Positions 46,787 to 56,518 of a stretch of 64,000 nucleotides of DNA are shown here, in pieces. The notes under the pieces were generated by a model that worked only from the letters and a program-made list of their open reading frames with translations, was not told where the DNA came from and ran no database searches. Location of the stretch: the NCBI RefSeq assembly GCF_025370875.1, contig NZ_JAMXFD010000022.1, positions 20,058-84,057 on the forward strand. The letters run 5' to 3'. Source of the stretch: Laspinema palackyanum D2c. Its GTDB lineage: Bacteria > Cyanobacteriota > Cyanobacteriia > Cyanobacteriales > Laspinemataceae. Made by a program: the position numbers and the translations under genes. Position 1 is the stretch's first letter; each line of letters opens with the position of its first letter.

Positions 46787-48388
46787 ATGAACCACGGATT
46801 GCACAGATTTTCACGGATGGCGGGATTGATGGCACTCATGGCGATCGCTGCTGTGGGATTTACTCAGGTTCCTTTTTCGGGGAGGTGGGAAGGGTGGGGG
46901 TTGCAGGCGTTGGCGTCAGATTCTCCGCTGTTTAATCCGCCTCTAGCGATTGAGGAGGTGACGGCAATCGCCAAGGATATGACGGTGTTTATTGCCGGTC
47001 CGACTTCGGGTTCGGGGGCGATCGTTCATCGTCAGGGGACTGTTTATACAGTTCTGACGACGAAGACGGTGGTTTCTGGGTCTGGTCCCTATCAAGTGGT
47101 GACAAGCAATGGCCGACGGTATTCGGTGAGTCCGGAAGGGGTAATTCTGCTGCCTCTGGTGGATTTGGCTGTCTTACAGTTTACCAGTTCTGAAACCTAT
47201 CCGGTGGCACAGTTGGCCGAACCCTCGGATTCGCAAATTTATCTCACTGTTGCCAATCAACCCCAAACGACCCTGTTCGCCGCAGGAAATTTAGTGTCTA
47301 CGGCGGGAACGAATCTCTCGGATGGGTACGATTTGCGGTATAATAGTGCCTTGAAATCCTCTGGGAGTGGCGGTCCAGTGGTGGACCGTTGGGGTCGGTT
47401 GATTGGGATTCAGGGTCGGTTTAATCCTGAGTCGGTGACGGGAAGTTCGGCCATTGCCGTGAGTAATTTTGTGCGATTAGCGCCTACGGTGGGGTTAAAT
47501 TTGGGATGGCGGGGTTGGATTCTGTCTAATGTGATCCAACCGGCAACCCAACCCCGGGCGATCGCCTTGAGTCCTGATGGCAGTCTGTTGGCAACGGATG
47601 GCGGATACAATCGGATTCAGTTATGGGATTGGCAGTCAAGTCAGTTGAACGCTACCTTATCAGGACATAATAGTGAGGTGAATTCCCTGGCGATTAGTCC
47701 CAATAAACAGATTTTAGTCAGTGGCGATCAACAGGGTCAGGTGATCATTTGGAATTTGCGAACGGGACAAATTGCCAATACCCTCACGCGATCGCGTCCG
47801 AATCAGTCCAATCCCATCACCTCGGTGGCGATTACTGCCAATGGTCAAACGTTAATCACCGGCAGTAATCAAGGGATTGAACTGTGGGATATTAACACCG
47901 GACGCTTGGTTTTGACCTTGCCTGAGTCTGGGGAGGCGAATGCGATCGCCATTAGTCCGGACAGTCGCACATTAGTTAGCGGTCATCTGGATAATACCCT
48001 GAAAGTGTGGAACTTGCTGAATGGGAACTTAGTGCAGACCCTGGAAGCGGGAGAACGGGGATTTATAGTCGAATCCGTTGCCATCAGTCCCGATGGTCAA
48101 ACTATTGCTGCGGGAACCTATCGAGAACTTCGACTCTGGAACCTGGAACGGGGAATTCGCCAGCGCACGATTGTCGCCCATTGTGATTTATGCTATGTGT
48201 ATGATTTGGCCTTTACTCCCGATGGGACGGGGATTGTTTCTACCAGTGAAGATGGGACTAAAATCTGGAATATAGCCGATGGAACATTGCTGCGGACCCT
48301 GGATGGAACGGCGAAATCCTTGGCCTTTAGTGGCGATCGCACCCTAATTTTAGGCGGGGATACCTTGCGAATTTGGCAAGTTCCATAA
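46787..48388 (+). CDS. Secreted trypsin-like (degenerate)-WD40 fusion protein
   Basis: 533 residues. A signal or TM segment is at about 11-28 (AGLMALMAIAAVGFTQV). Residues 50-245 form an HtrA/trypsin-like domain: GSGAIV, then VLTTKTVV, VDLAVLQF and SSGSGGPVVD. Cyanobacterial relatives read VLTAKHVV, so the catalytic His is Thr94 here, while Asp126 and Ser194 remain; the protease is probably inactive. Residues 255-533 are a seven-unit WD40 propeller similar to that of the gene before it. The start is ATG 46787 with a GGAAG just upstream and an 11-base gap, so it is co-transcribed with the SLH-WD40 gene. Confidence 0.85.
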   Translation: MNHGLHRFSRMAGLMALMAIAAVGFTQVPFSGRWEGWGLQALASDSPLFNPPLAIEEVTAIAKDMTVFIAGPTSGSGAIVHRQGTVYTVLTTKTVVSGSGPYQVVTSNGRRYSVSPEGVILLPLVDLAVLQFTSSETYPVAQLAEPSDSQIYLTVANQPQTTLFAAGNLVSTAGTNLSDGYDLRYNSALKSSGSGGPVVDRWGRLIGIQGRFNPESVTGSSAIAVSNFVRLAPTVGLNLGWRGWILSNVIQPATQPRAIALSPDGSLLATDGGYNRIQLWDWQSSQLNATLSGHNSEVNSLAISPNKQILVSGDQQGQVIIWNLRTGQIANTLTRSRPNQSNPITSVAITANGQTLITGSNQGIELWDINTGRLVLTLPESGEANAIAISPDSRTLVSGHLDNTLKVWNLLNGNLVQTLEAGERGFIVESVAISPDGQTIAAGTYRELRLWNLERGIRQRTIVAHCDLCYVYDLAFTPDGTGIVSTSEDGTKIWNIADGTLLRTLDGTAKSLAFSGDRTLILGGDTLRIWQVP

Positions 48389-48454
48389 TGAAAATATAGA
48401 TGGATTCCCCGTTCAAAACTTCCACCCGTTTCTAGTAACCTCATTAAAATTTAT

Positions 48455-48991
48455 ATGACGCCGGAAGAGTATTTCGCAGCAGAAGAAATCAGCCCGATTC
48501 GTCGCGAATACATTCGGGGGGAAGTCTATCCGATGTTAGCATCTACCCCAGCTCATAACATGATTACCTTGAATTTGGCAACAATCCTCAGAAAACAGGT
48601 CCGAGGAACGAAAGGTCATGTATTTGTACAAGATATCAAAATTAGAATAGAAACCGTCGATGCTTTCTATTATCCCGATTTGACCGTGACTTGTGACCCT
48701 CGCGACTCCCAGGTAATTAACTCCTTTATTCGCTACCCCTGCTTGATTGTAGAAGTGCTATCCGAGTCTACTGAAGCATTCGACCGAGGGGATAAATTTG
48801 CCGATTATCGTCAAATTCCAACCTTAAAAGAGTATTTAATTATCAGTCAAACTCGCCCCCATGTAGAATGTTTTCGGCGCAATGAAAGGGGACGATGGGA
48901 ATTATATAGTTATCACGCCCTAGAACAAATTCAGTTAACTAGCCTTAATCTCCGAATTGATATGGCGACTCTGTATGAGGATGTTTGGTAA
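48455..48991 (+). CDS. Uma2 family (DUF820) endonuclease-like protein
   Basis: A 178-residue protein. It opens directly at the MTPEEYFAAEEIS segment that marks the family start, then the core REYIRGEVYPM, YPDLTVTCDP and CLIVEVLSESTEAFDRGDK with the D...ExV nuclease-like residues, ending in the usual EYLIISQ strand and a C-terminal strand pair. The normal short leader before MTPEEY is absent. No role is established for the family. No clear ribosome site was seen; it may depend on the upstream WD40 transcript. Confidence 0.86.
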   Translation: MTPEEYFAAEEISPIRREYIRGEVYPMLASTPAHNMITLNLATILRKQVRGTKGHVFVQDIKIRIETVDAFYYPDLTVTCDPRDSQVINSFIRYPCLIVEVLSESTEAFDRGDKFADYRQIPTLKEYLIISQTRPHVECFRRNERGRWELYSYHALEQIQLTSLNLRIDMATLYEDVW

Positions 48992-49002
48992 GAGAATAAA
49001 TC

Positions 49003-49572
49003 TTAGCGCCCCGAATGGTGTCGGCGACGCCAACTCCGGTGAAGAGTCCGCCAACGGCGAATCAGTTTAATCCCGAAAAAGTAGCTTAAAAATGCACTCA
49101 AACTCGCCATCACCACACAGCCGACAAAGAGAGTAAGTACAAAGTCCGCCCCCACTTCCAGTAAGGCTTTCGTGGATTTCAAGCGTTCCATATCAAACTC
49201 TTCATGGGATTTGAGTAGCCATTGACCCACCTCAAAATTCAGCCAAAATATCGGCCCATAAGTTAAGGGATTGCTGACCCAAGTGCCAGCAACCGCCATC
49301 CATTTATTCCCGCGAAACAGAATCGCTAAGGTCACCCCAATAATCGTTTGCAGGCCAAATAAAGGAAACAATCCCGCAAATACCCCCGCCGCCAACCCTC
49401 GGGCGAGGAATTCTGGACTGCCCTTTTGCCGAACTAAACGCCAGAAGTAGTAACGCCAAAACCGATGCCATCGACTGCCGGGACGTTTGCGTTTAGAGAA
49501 CAGAGAAGTTAAACGAAAGCGATTGATTTTGGTCCTCCGGGAGTTGATGGACAACGGGTGTTTATGCAACAT
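49003..49572 (-). CDS. DUF2062 membrane protein
   Basis: 189 residues. A very basic N-terminus precedes the DUF2062 core: GSPEFLARGLAAGVFAGLFP, then LFGLQTIIGVTLAI, NKWMAVAGTWVSNPLTYGPI and a C-terminal TM segment VLTLFVGCVVMASLSAFLSYFFG. Three or four membrane helices are likely. The biochemical function is unknown; some relatives are fused to glycosyltransferases. It converges on the Uma2 gene and is divergent from mnmE. Confidence 0.85.
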   Translation of the reverse strand: MLHKHPLSINSRRTKINRFRLTSLFSKRKRPGSRWHRFWRYYFWRLVRQKGSPEFLARGLAAGVFAGLFPLFGLQTIIGVTLAILFRGNKWMAVAGTWVSNPLTYGPIFWLNFEVGQWLLKSHEEFDMERLKSTKALLEVGADFVLTLFVGCVVMASLSAFLSYFFGIKLIRRWRTLHRSWRRRHHSGR

Positions 49573-49744
49573 TGTTTTCCCTAGAATAACGGACTGAGTT
49601 GTGCAATGGGATTGCTCCCTGAGAGTTTTATAAGTGAGTCTTTAGCTTGAGATTATGACCGATATTTTAGCCTAATTTCCTCATCCTAGGGGGAGATTGG
49701 CGATCGCGAGGGATAATAAAGCAGTAGTCATAAAGTATGAAATC

Positions 49745-51127
49745 ATGGATCGGGTGACGCAACGGGAGACGATAGCGGCGATCGCCACGGCGATTGTTCC
49801 ACAGCAAGGGAGTATCGGGATTGTCCGCCTGTCGGGGTCCCAGGCATTGGCGATCGCCCAAACCCTCTTTCATGCGCCCGGATCCCAACCCTGGGAAACC
49901 CACCGGATCCTCTACGGGACAATTCGTCACCCCAAAACCCAGCAAATCGTCGATGAAGCCCTCTTGTTGCTGATGAAATCCCCCCGGTCCTTCACCCGGG
50001 AGGATGTGGTTGAGTTTCATTGTCATGGCGGTATCATTCCCGTTCAACAAGTCTTACAACTCTGTTTAGAACTCGGGGCTAGATTAGCACAACCGGGAGA
50101 ATTTACCCTTCGGGCCTTTTTAAATGGACGATTAGACTTAACTCAAGCAGAAAGTGTCGCCGATTTAGTCGGTGCCCAATCGCCTGCTGCCTCTCAAGCG
50201 GCTTTAGCCGGATTGCAAGGCAAATTAGCCCATCCCATTCGCCAATTACGCACTCAATGTTTGGATATCCTAGCAGAAATTGAAGCCCGCATTGATTTTG
50301 AAGAAGATTTACCGCCCTTGAATGAACCAGAAATCATTCAATCGATTCAGGGAATACTTAAAGAAGTCGAGAGAATTTTAGGAACTGCCAACCAAGGGCA
50401 ACTGTTGCGGATGGGATTAAAAGTTGCCATTGTCGGGCGTCCGAATGTGGGGAAATCGAGTTTATTGAATGCCTGGAGTCGTAGCGATCGCGCCATTGTT
50501 ACCAACCTTCCCGGGACTACCCGAGATGTCGTAGAATCCCAATTAGTCGTTCAGGGAATTCCCGTCCAAGTCCTCGATACCGCAGGCATTCGCGCCACCG
50601 AAGACACGGTAGAGAAAATCGGCGTTGAGCGATCGCGACGGGCGGCACAATCTGCTGATTTAGTCCTATTAACCCTCGATGCCCAAGCCGGTTGGACTGC
50701 GGACGAACAGGAGATTTATCAACAAGTCAAAGATAAACCCATTGTTGTCATCTTCAATAAAATTGATTTAGTCGAACACATTCCCCCCTTACCTCTGCTA
50801 GACAATATCCGCGAAACCGTTAAAACCTCTGCCGCCCATCAACAAGGCATTGAAGCCTTAGAAACCGCCATTTTAAATGCCGTTCATGCCGGAAACTTGC
50901 AAGCCGGAAATCTGGATTTTGCCATTAATCAACGCCAAGCCGCTGCCTTAACCCGCGCCCAAACTGCCCTAGAACAAGTTCAAACCACCATTGACCAACA
51001 GTTACCCCTAGATTTCTGGACCATCGACCTTAGAGGCGCAATTCAAGCATTAGGAGAAATCACCGGGGAAGAAGTAACCGAATCCGTTTTGGACCGCATT
51101 TTTAGCCGGTTTTGCATTGGGAAATAA
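49745..51127 (+). CDS. mnmE: tRNA modification GTPase MnmE
   Basis: 460 residues from ATG 49745; an upstream TTG frame at 49697 adds a leader absent from the family. The N-terminal folate-binding domain starts [20 protein letters not shown]; the helical domain holds the inserted G domain with P-loop GRPNVGKSS (near 231), [15 protein letters not shown] and NKIDL. The C-terminus is FCIGK, containing the invariant Cys. With MnmG it builds the cmnm5 modification on U34 of certain tRNAs. Confidence 0.97.
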   Translation: MDRVTQRETIAAIATAIVPQQGSIGIVRLSGSQALAIAQTLFHAPGSQPWETHRILYGTIRHPKTQQIVDEALLLLMKSPRSFTREDVVEFHCHGGIIPVQQVLQLCLELGARLAQPGEFTLRAFLNGRLDLTQAESVADLVGAQSPAASQAALAGLQGKLAHPIRQLRTQCLDILAEIEARIDFEEDLPPLNEPEIIQSIQGILKEVERILGTANQGQLLRMGLKVAIVGRPNVGKSSLLNAWSRSDRAIVTNLPGTTRDVVESQLVVQGIPVQVLDTAGIRATEDTVEKIGVERSRRAAQSADLVLLTLDAQAGWTADEQEIYQQVKDKPIVVIFNKIDLVEHIPPLPLLDNIRETVKTSAAHQQGIEALETAILNAVHAGNLQAGNLDFAINQRQAAALTRAQTALEQVQTTIDQQLPLDFWTIDLRGAIQALGEITGEEVTESVLDRIFSRFCIGK

Positions 51128-51178
51128 ACAAGTCTTTACCTGTTCACAAGCAAAACCCAATCCAAGAGTCGCTACAAA

Positions 51179-51240
51179 CGTTTGTAGTAACCCCTTCAGG
51201 GGTTAAATCAAGATGACTCCTTCAGGAGTCACTACGAACG
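51179..51240. repeat. Family B palindromic repeat after mnmE
   Basis: CGTTTGTAGTAACCCCTTCAGGGGTT, then GACTCCTTCAGGAGTCACTACGAACG. Outer ends CGTTTGTAGT/ACTACGAACG are complementary, with two internal hairpins. It matches 43569-43630 almost base for base. It lies 50 bases after mnmE, at a convergent junction. Confidence 0.88.
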
Positions 51241-51278
51241 TTTAAAAATTGGTACTTCTGGAAATACTGGACTCCCTC

Positions 51279-54191
51279 TTATTTCTGCTTCAAAACCAAC
51301 AAAGTAATATCATCATACACTTTTTGTTCCCCGATAAATTCCCGGACATCGGCTAAAATAACATCCACAATTTCTGTTGCCGATCGCCCTTGTTGTTGAC
51401 CCGCCAGTTCCTTCATGCGGTGTAACCCATATTGCACTCCCTCTATATTTTCCGCTTCCGTAATCCCATCGGTATAGACGATCGCCACATCTCCAGGGTT
51501 TAATTCAATCTCCATTTCAGCGACAAACTCCCCAATATCTTCCACTAACCCCACGGGAAACCCTAAATCCACTGTATCGATTAACTCCACTTGACCCTCG
51601 GCGCGCACCAGGATAATATCTTCATGTTGTCCACTGACCACCAGTTTCCCTTGATGATAATCCAGTAACATCAGGGACATATTCTTTTCCGATTTCATGC
51701 GTTGCAAATTGCCATAAACGGCTAAATTGAGCAGGGTCAAAAAATGTACCGGATTGCTGATATCACTTTGGAGGAGAGTGCGGACGGCCATTTGCACCAT
51801 AATCATTAAAACCCCGCTTTCTAACCCATGTCCCGTCACATCTCCAATGCCAATTTTCACCCCCCCTTGATGTTGAATCACATCATAGTAATCTCCCCCG
51901 ACTTCCGTTGCAGGTTCCATAAAAGCGGCAATCTCTAAACCCTCAATCCATAGCAACTCTTCTGCACTGGGTAAGAGCATTTGTTGCTGCTGACGAGTAA
52001 CCTCTAATTCCGCCACTAATCGAACATTTTCAGTTTTCAGCCGAAGCAAATTCAAATGGGTTTTAATCCGGGCTAATAATTCATCCTTTTCTACAGGTTT
52101 GGTTAGATAATCATTAGCCCCAGCTTCAAATCCAGCTACTAAATCGGACAATTGATTTTTAGCGGTTAATAATAACACCGGCATTTCTGATGCCTGCCAG
52201 GTTTCCCGAATTTTTTGCGTGACTTCATACCCCGTCATTTTCGGCATCATCACATCTAGCAAAACCAGGTCCGGTTTAAAGCCTTTATTGAGAAGTTCTA
52301 ATGCCTCAAGGCCACTTTTAGCTTGAATCACCGTATAATTTTGCAACGAGAGCATATTAACCAAAACCTGGAGGTTAATCGGTTCATCATCTACAATTAA
52401 AAGTTTAGCGGATCCTTGATGAGAGGCAATGACCCGAGGTTCCAAGGGATCCTGGTTTAAATCCGCTGTGGCGAACTGTTTGAGTAAGGGCAAAGTTTCC
52501 GAGGAGTTTTCGACTTTTTCCCCAGAAAGAGGCAAAGTAAAGGTAAATTTTGACCCTTCTCCCAGGCGAGACTTTACCCAAATTTGGCCGCCATGTAACT
52601 CAACTAATTGTTTGGCGATCGCCAATCCCACTCCCGTTCCTCCATAGAGTCTCGCCGTAGACCCTTCCGCTTGTTCAAACGATTCAAAAATCCGCTCTAA
52701 TTTATCCTCAGCAATCCCAATTCCCGTATCGGTCAGAGTAATTTCCAGTTGAGAACCCGAGGAAATATTTTCCAACAAGTTATGCCCAGATATTCGCTGG
52801 GCAGAAATTTCTATGGTTCCAGTTTCGGTGAATTTAATGGCATTTCCCATTAAGTTATGAAGAATTTGTTGTAAGCGATTTTCATCCGCTATAACCGCTG
52901 GTAAATCTAAGGAAATGTTATTGACCAATTTCAGATTTTTATTCCCCACTAAGGGTAAACTGAGGGTAAAGACAATTTCTACTAAGGAACGCAAGTCTAT
53001 GGGTTTGAGTTGTAAATCCAGGGTTTTGTGTTTGAGTTTCGAGAAATCCAGCAAATCATTGACTAAATTTGATAACCGCCGCCCACTGGAGGAAATCATC
53101 GCTAAATTGGCCCGAGTGGGAATGGGTAATTCTCCCGTTGCACCATCAATCAGGGATTCGGCAATGCCAATAATGCCATTCAGAGGCGTTCGCAATTCAT
53201 GGGACGTATTGGCTAGAAATTCATCCTTGAGGCGATCGAGATGTTGTAATTGAATATTAGCCGTTTCCAGTCGTTGCTTCGCTTGTTCATTTTCACAAAC
53301 TACCGCCGACAGGGTTAAGGTTGTCAGAGAAAAAACTCCCACAAAAGATTGCAACAGGATTAAAGATTCGTTGAGGTTACTGCGAATAAAAGGTCCCGAC
53401 TCATTAGCGGTGGCAAAAATGGCGATCACTGAACTAATTAATAATAATAAAGTCGCCGACCATTGTCCAAACCGAAAGACAACCCAGACTAATAAAGGTA
53501 GCAACATATATTCGACCGGGTATCCTTTACCGAAAGCCATTTGACAGATTACCAGGGTAATAAATACAAAAACCAACCCTTCCATCCATCGGTGTTGACT
53601 TTTTTTCAAAAACACCTTAAATCCCTGACCAAAGACTAATAAAACTGGGGCAAAAACTAGAATTCCTACCACATCTCCAATCCACCAGCTTCCCCAGAGG
53701 CGGGGATAAATGTCCGCCGAAATGTTGCCGACTAACAAAATCGTGGTTGCTCCAAAAGTCGCACTTAACATCGGGCTAATTAATCCCGCTAAGACCACAA
53801 AATATACGACGTCTTTAACTCGGGAAAACATCCTAAAATTCACCGAGAATTTATGAATAAAATAGGCAGCAGATAGGGTTTCCAACGTATTGCCTAGGGT
53901 AAAATTAAAATTCATCAGTAGATCGAGAATGCCCCAGGGAGTTTGATAAAAATTGACCAGGATATTTCCTAATAACACCCCAATGATAATGGGGTATCCC
54001 ATTAATAAAACCGAGGCTAATGCAATCCCAGACCCGGGCCAGACTGGGCTTCCACCATCTGGGAGGAGGAGGAAGACTGCCCCCCACTCAGAAATGAGGA
54101 AATAGACGACTGCCACGATCAGGATTTGGATAAGGGTTGTTTCGCTCTTCGTCAAGGGCCAAGACACTTTTAGGTTTGAATTTGAGGTCAT
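51279..54191 (-). CDS. MASE1 hybrid histidine kinase-receiver-PP2C phosphatase fusion
   Basis: 970 residues from ATG 54191, preferred over the upstream in-frame 54215 because AGGA lies 5 bases ahead. Eight or so TM helices to about 300 form a MASE1-type sensor. A HisKA domain has SHELRTPLNG (H331). The HATPase domain has LQQILHNLMGNAIKF, DTGIGIAEDK and GGTGVGLAIAK. A receiver follows (IVDDEP, phospho-acceptor D646 in LVLLDVMMPKM). The end is an RsbU/SpoIIE PP2C domain with EVGGDYYDV and GDVTGHG metal-binding motifs. All catalytic residues are present. A signal sensed at the membrane could be passed within one chain to a Ser/Thr phosphatase, as in partner-switch control; no anti-sigma partner is in the window. 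Confidence 0.92.
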   Translation of the reverse strand: MTSNSNLKVSWPLTKSETTLIQILIVAVVYFLISEWGAVFLLLPDGGSPVWPGSGIALASVLLMGYPIIIGVLLGNILVNFYQTPWGILDLLMNFNFTLGNTLETLSAAYFIHKFSVNFRMFSRVKDVVYFVVLAGLISPMLSATFGATTILLVGNISADIYPRLWGSWWIGDVVGILVFAPVLLVFGQGFKVFLKKSQHRWMEGLVFVFITLVICQMAFGKGYPVEYMLLPLLVWVVFRFGQWSATLLLLISSVIAIFATANESGPFIRSNLNESLILLQSFVGVFSLTTLTLSAVVCENEQAKQRLETANIQLQHLDRLKDEFLANTSHELRTPLNGIIGIAESLIDGATGELPIPTRANLAMISSSGRRLSNLVNDLLDFSKLKHKTLDLQLKPIDLRSLVEIVFTLSLPLVGNKNLKLVNNISLDLPAVIADENRLQQILHNLMGNAIKFTETGTIEISAQRISGHNLLENISSGSQLEITLTDTGIGIAEDKLERIFESFEQAEGSTARLYGGTGVGLAIAKQLVELHGGQIWVKSRLGEGSKFTFTLPLSGEKVENSSETLPLLKQFATADLNQDPLEPRVIASHQGSAKLLIVDDEPINLQVLVNMLSLQNYTVIQAKSGLEALELLNKGFKPDLVLLDVMMPKMTGYEVTQKIRETWQASEMPVLLLTAKNQLSDLVAGFEAGANDYLTKPVEKDELLARIKTHLNLLRLKTENVRLVAELEVTRQQQQMLLPSAEELLWIEGLEIAAFMEPATEVGGDYYDVIQHQGGVKIGIGDVTGHGLESGVLMIMVQMAVRTLLQSDISNPVHFLTLLNLAVYGNLQRMKSEKNMSLMLLDYHQGKLVVSGQHEDIILVRAEGQVELIDTVDLGFPVGLVEDIGEFVAEMEIELNPGDVAIVYTDGITEAENIEGVQYGLHRMKELAGQQQGRSATEIVDVILADVREFIGEQKVYDDITLLVLKQK

Positions 54192-54487
54192 AATTCCTAC
54201 CGGGTTAAAAGCCAAGAAAACAATAGAATAGCTAGGGGATTGATCCGGATTGAAGTGAATTTAAAATTTAGGGGTAAAATCCTGAATCGATTAACCGCTG
54301 AAATGATGAGGGATGGTGACTTGAGAAATTCTCTAAGTCTGAATAGAGAAAACGGTTTCTAACCCTGACGATACTGAAGGCTGAGGAAACCCTTCTCGGG
54401 GGACTTGTTTTCCCTCTAATGCTGATTTTTGTCGGGGTAGTTCACCCATAAATTCAACAAAAATCAGCAAAAATCACCGTTTTTCAG

Positions 54488-54775
54488 TTATACAGTTTTG
54501 GCTTGTCTTGCCTGTTTCACCATCGCAATTAACGTGTGGTGAGCATCTTCAGAATCGGCGAGTGCATGGTCAAAGGTGACTCGAACCGGCATAGATTTTC
54601 CCCCGATTTCCGCCGTGAGGTTCATCCCCAGGGGGTCGATCGCCAGTAGGGTGGCGGAGGTTGCATCAGGAACCTCCCCAAAGACTTGAGCATATAGCAG
54701 CACAGAATCTGCATGGTCGTCGTTCATGTGCTTGCAAATGCGATCGCTCACTTGAGCCGAAATGAGATCCGCCAT
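54488..54775 (-). CDS. DUF2470 domain protein
   Basis: 95 residues. ICKHMNDDHADSVLLYAQ is the family signature (HMNxDHxD), and MPVRVTFDHALADSEDAHHTLI closes it. The domain is found alone or at the end of heme-oxygenase-like and pyridoxamine-oxidase-like proteins, where it takes part in heme handling; the standalone protein's role is unproven. It is followed downstream by a different transcription unit; the gap to the large kinase gene holds nothing notable. Confidence 0.88.
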   Translation of the reverse strand: MADLISAQVSDRICKHMNDDHADSVLLYAQVFGEVPDATSATLLAIDPLGMNLTAEIGGKSMPVRVTFDHALADSEDAHHTLIAMVKQARQAKTV

Positions 54776-54842
54776 AGTTTAAACTCCTGATCCGGTAACT
54801 GCCAGTCGATTTGAGATCAATTATCCCTTGATTCGGAAACAA

Positions 54843-54968
54843 TTATCCCAGCTTTTCTATTAAAGCAAAAAGAAAATTAGCCGTTAACAGTCCCACTGCG
54901 ATCGCCAGAACCACAAACAGGGATAAACTGAAAAAAGAGCGCAGAACAGACGGTTTTTTGGGGTCCAT
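54843..54968 (-). CDS. Possible 41-residue single-span membrane protein
   Basis: ATG 54968 to TAA 54843 encodes a short basic leader (MDPKKPSVLRS) followed by one long hydrophobic helix (LSLFVVLAIAVGLLTANFLF) and EKLG. The inside-positive layout fits a real small membrane protein, like many subunits in cyanobacterial complexes. No strong ribosome site is visible and the family is not recognised. It lies between the DUF2470 and DegT-like genes, same strand. Confidence 0.45.
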   Translation of the reverse strand: MDPKKPSVLRSFFSLSLFVVLAIAVGLLTANFLFALIEKLG

Positions 54969-55013
54969 ATCAAACAGGGAGATAGGGTTGATTACTCCAG
55001 GATACAGTACCGA

Positions 55014-56261
55014 TTATGGCGAACTCATCCTCGAAAACTGGGCCACCGAGGGAGAAGAAATGGGCCGTAACGCCTGCGCCAGAGAGACCAATGCAGTCTC
55101 ATCCATTGCCGGATAGCAAGGGAGATAGAGCAAATGCTGGAACAGTTCACGAGTCTTCCTGGGTTCCCCTTCCCGATGAGTTTCCGGTGGGTCCACTACC
55201 GTCATGCTATGGCCCTGAGTTGCGTCAAACCCTGCATTGGCAAGGGTGGCGATCGCAATTTCCGGGTCCTCAGCCAAAATTGGGACAACCCAGTGCAGAT
55301 TAGGCGAAGCAGCGACCCCTGGCACCTGAATCTCGGGACAATACTCCTGCAACAACTGAATTAGGCGCTGACCCCGGTGAGTTTGTTCCGCTAAACGTTT
55401 CTCACTATAACCCTGCAAGCGATGACGGAGTAACCCTAACAGAGGCGCACAAGGTTGATGACGCAGACGCCAGATTAGTTCATCCTGGGGAAACCCCTTC
55501 ACCGACTGATTCAAAAGGCGATCGTAATCCATTCCCAACCGCCGACATCCCCAAATCAACGCCGTAAATCCAGGGCGACTGGAGAGGGTTTTCAGACCCA
55601 GATATTTCAGCAATCTGCGGGTGTAGTTCCCCGAATCTTGGACTGGATAAGTCGATTGGATTTGGCGGAGGCAATCCGCGAGTTGGGAGTCACGCACACG
55701 CAATAACCCCCCACCCAGGGCCGTGGCAAACTTGATACTGCCAAAACTAAAACAACTCACATCCGCCTCGGGATGACCCCGAAATCCGGGGGTGAATGCC
55801 TGTGCACAGTCTTCGACCAAAATCGCCCCAACGCGATCGCGCGCTGCTAAAATCGGCGCTAAATCCACCCGAGCTCCGAACAAATGCGCGATAATAATCA
55901 CCCGAGTTCGCGGACCAGTCGCCTGGTCCAAACTAGCGGGATCCGGTGCCATTGTCTGGGGGTCCAAATCAATCGGGACCGGGACCAGGCCATGATGACG
56001 AACAATGGTCACCATATCGGGAATGGTCAATGCACTCATTGCCACTTCACTCCCGGGAGGCAATTGCAACGCCTGAAGCAGCAAATCCCACCCCGAACGC
56101 ACGGATAAACAGGCGACTGCCTCCCCCGTCGAGTCCTGGCCCCACCAGTCCTCCAAGTCATTTTGCAACCCCTGACGCTGTGCATTTCCCACCGTCAATG
56201 CTGCACCCAATCCGTAAATCAAATCAATATAATCGATATCAAAACGTTTGCGCGACCACAT
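55014..56261 (-). CDS. DegT/DnrJ/EryC1-type PLP aminotransferase-like protein
   Basis: 415 residues from ATG 56261 (a TTG at 56273 is also open). Fold-type I PLP features: VRSGWDLLLQAL, the AMSALTIPDMVTIVRHHGLVPVPIDLD segment, the PLP-ring Asp in ILVEDCAQAF (D151), and SCFSFGSIKFATALGGG with the Schiff-base Lys177. Family members transaminate nucleotide-linked sugars or act as dehydratases. The C-terminal third is more divergent, and no sugar-nucleotide genes are nearby, so the substrate is unknown. Confidence 0.82.
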   Translation of the reverse strand: MWSRKRFDIDYIDLIYGLGAALTVGNAQRQGLQNDLEDWWGQDSTGEAVACLSVRSGWDLLLQALQLPPGSEVAMSALTIPDMVTIVRHHGLVPVPIDLDPQTMAPDPASLDQATGPRTRVIIIAHLFGARVDLAPILAARDRVGAILVEDCAQAFTPGFRGHPEADVSCFSFGSIKFATALGGGLLRVRDSQLADCLRQIQSTYPVQDSGNYTRRLLKYLGLKTLSSRPGFTALIWGCRRLGMDYDRLLNQSVKGFPQDELIWRLRHQPCAPLLGLLRHRLQGYSEKRLAEQTHRGQRLIQLLQEYCPEIQVPGVAASPNLHWVVPILAEDPEIAIATLANAGFDATQGHSMTVVDPPETHREGEPRKTRELFQHLLYLPCYPAMDETALVSLAQALRPISSPSVAQFSRMSSP

Positions 56262-56321
56262 GGCCTGATCCAATTAACTTTAACTGCCTACTTTAGCGCG
56301 ATCAGTCCTGAAGTGACACCG

Positions 56322-56457
56322 GGCCGCCAATCCTTAAAACCGCCGCTTTAGGGATTGGCGGTCCTGAAGCAACAACCGGCGGTGGTTAAAACTAATAGCT
56401 AAAGTCGGTTGAAACCGACTAAAAATAGCAATTGTAGGGTGGGCAATGCCCACCTAC
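56322..56457. repeat. Family C repeat copies upstream of the IS1-like remnant
   Basis: GGCCGCCAATCC (56322-56333) pairs with GGATTGGCGGTC (56352-56363). AACAACCGGCGGTGGTTAAA (56371-56390) is followed by ATAGCTAAAGTCGGTTGAAAC up to 56419, which includes the GTCGGTT-GA-AACCGAC palindrome. GTAGGGTGGGCA/TGCCCACCTAC (56434-56457) is another common cyanobacterial palindrome. The block from 56371 reappears inverted at 57380-57443. Confidence 0.85.
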
Positions 56458-56518
56458 GATTTTTAAGGCCTTGCACATATATGGCATGATAAGGGAGTAG
56501 TCCCTACCCCTAGAGAAT

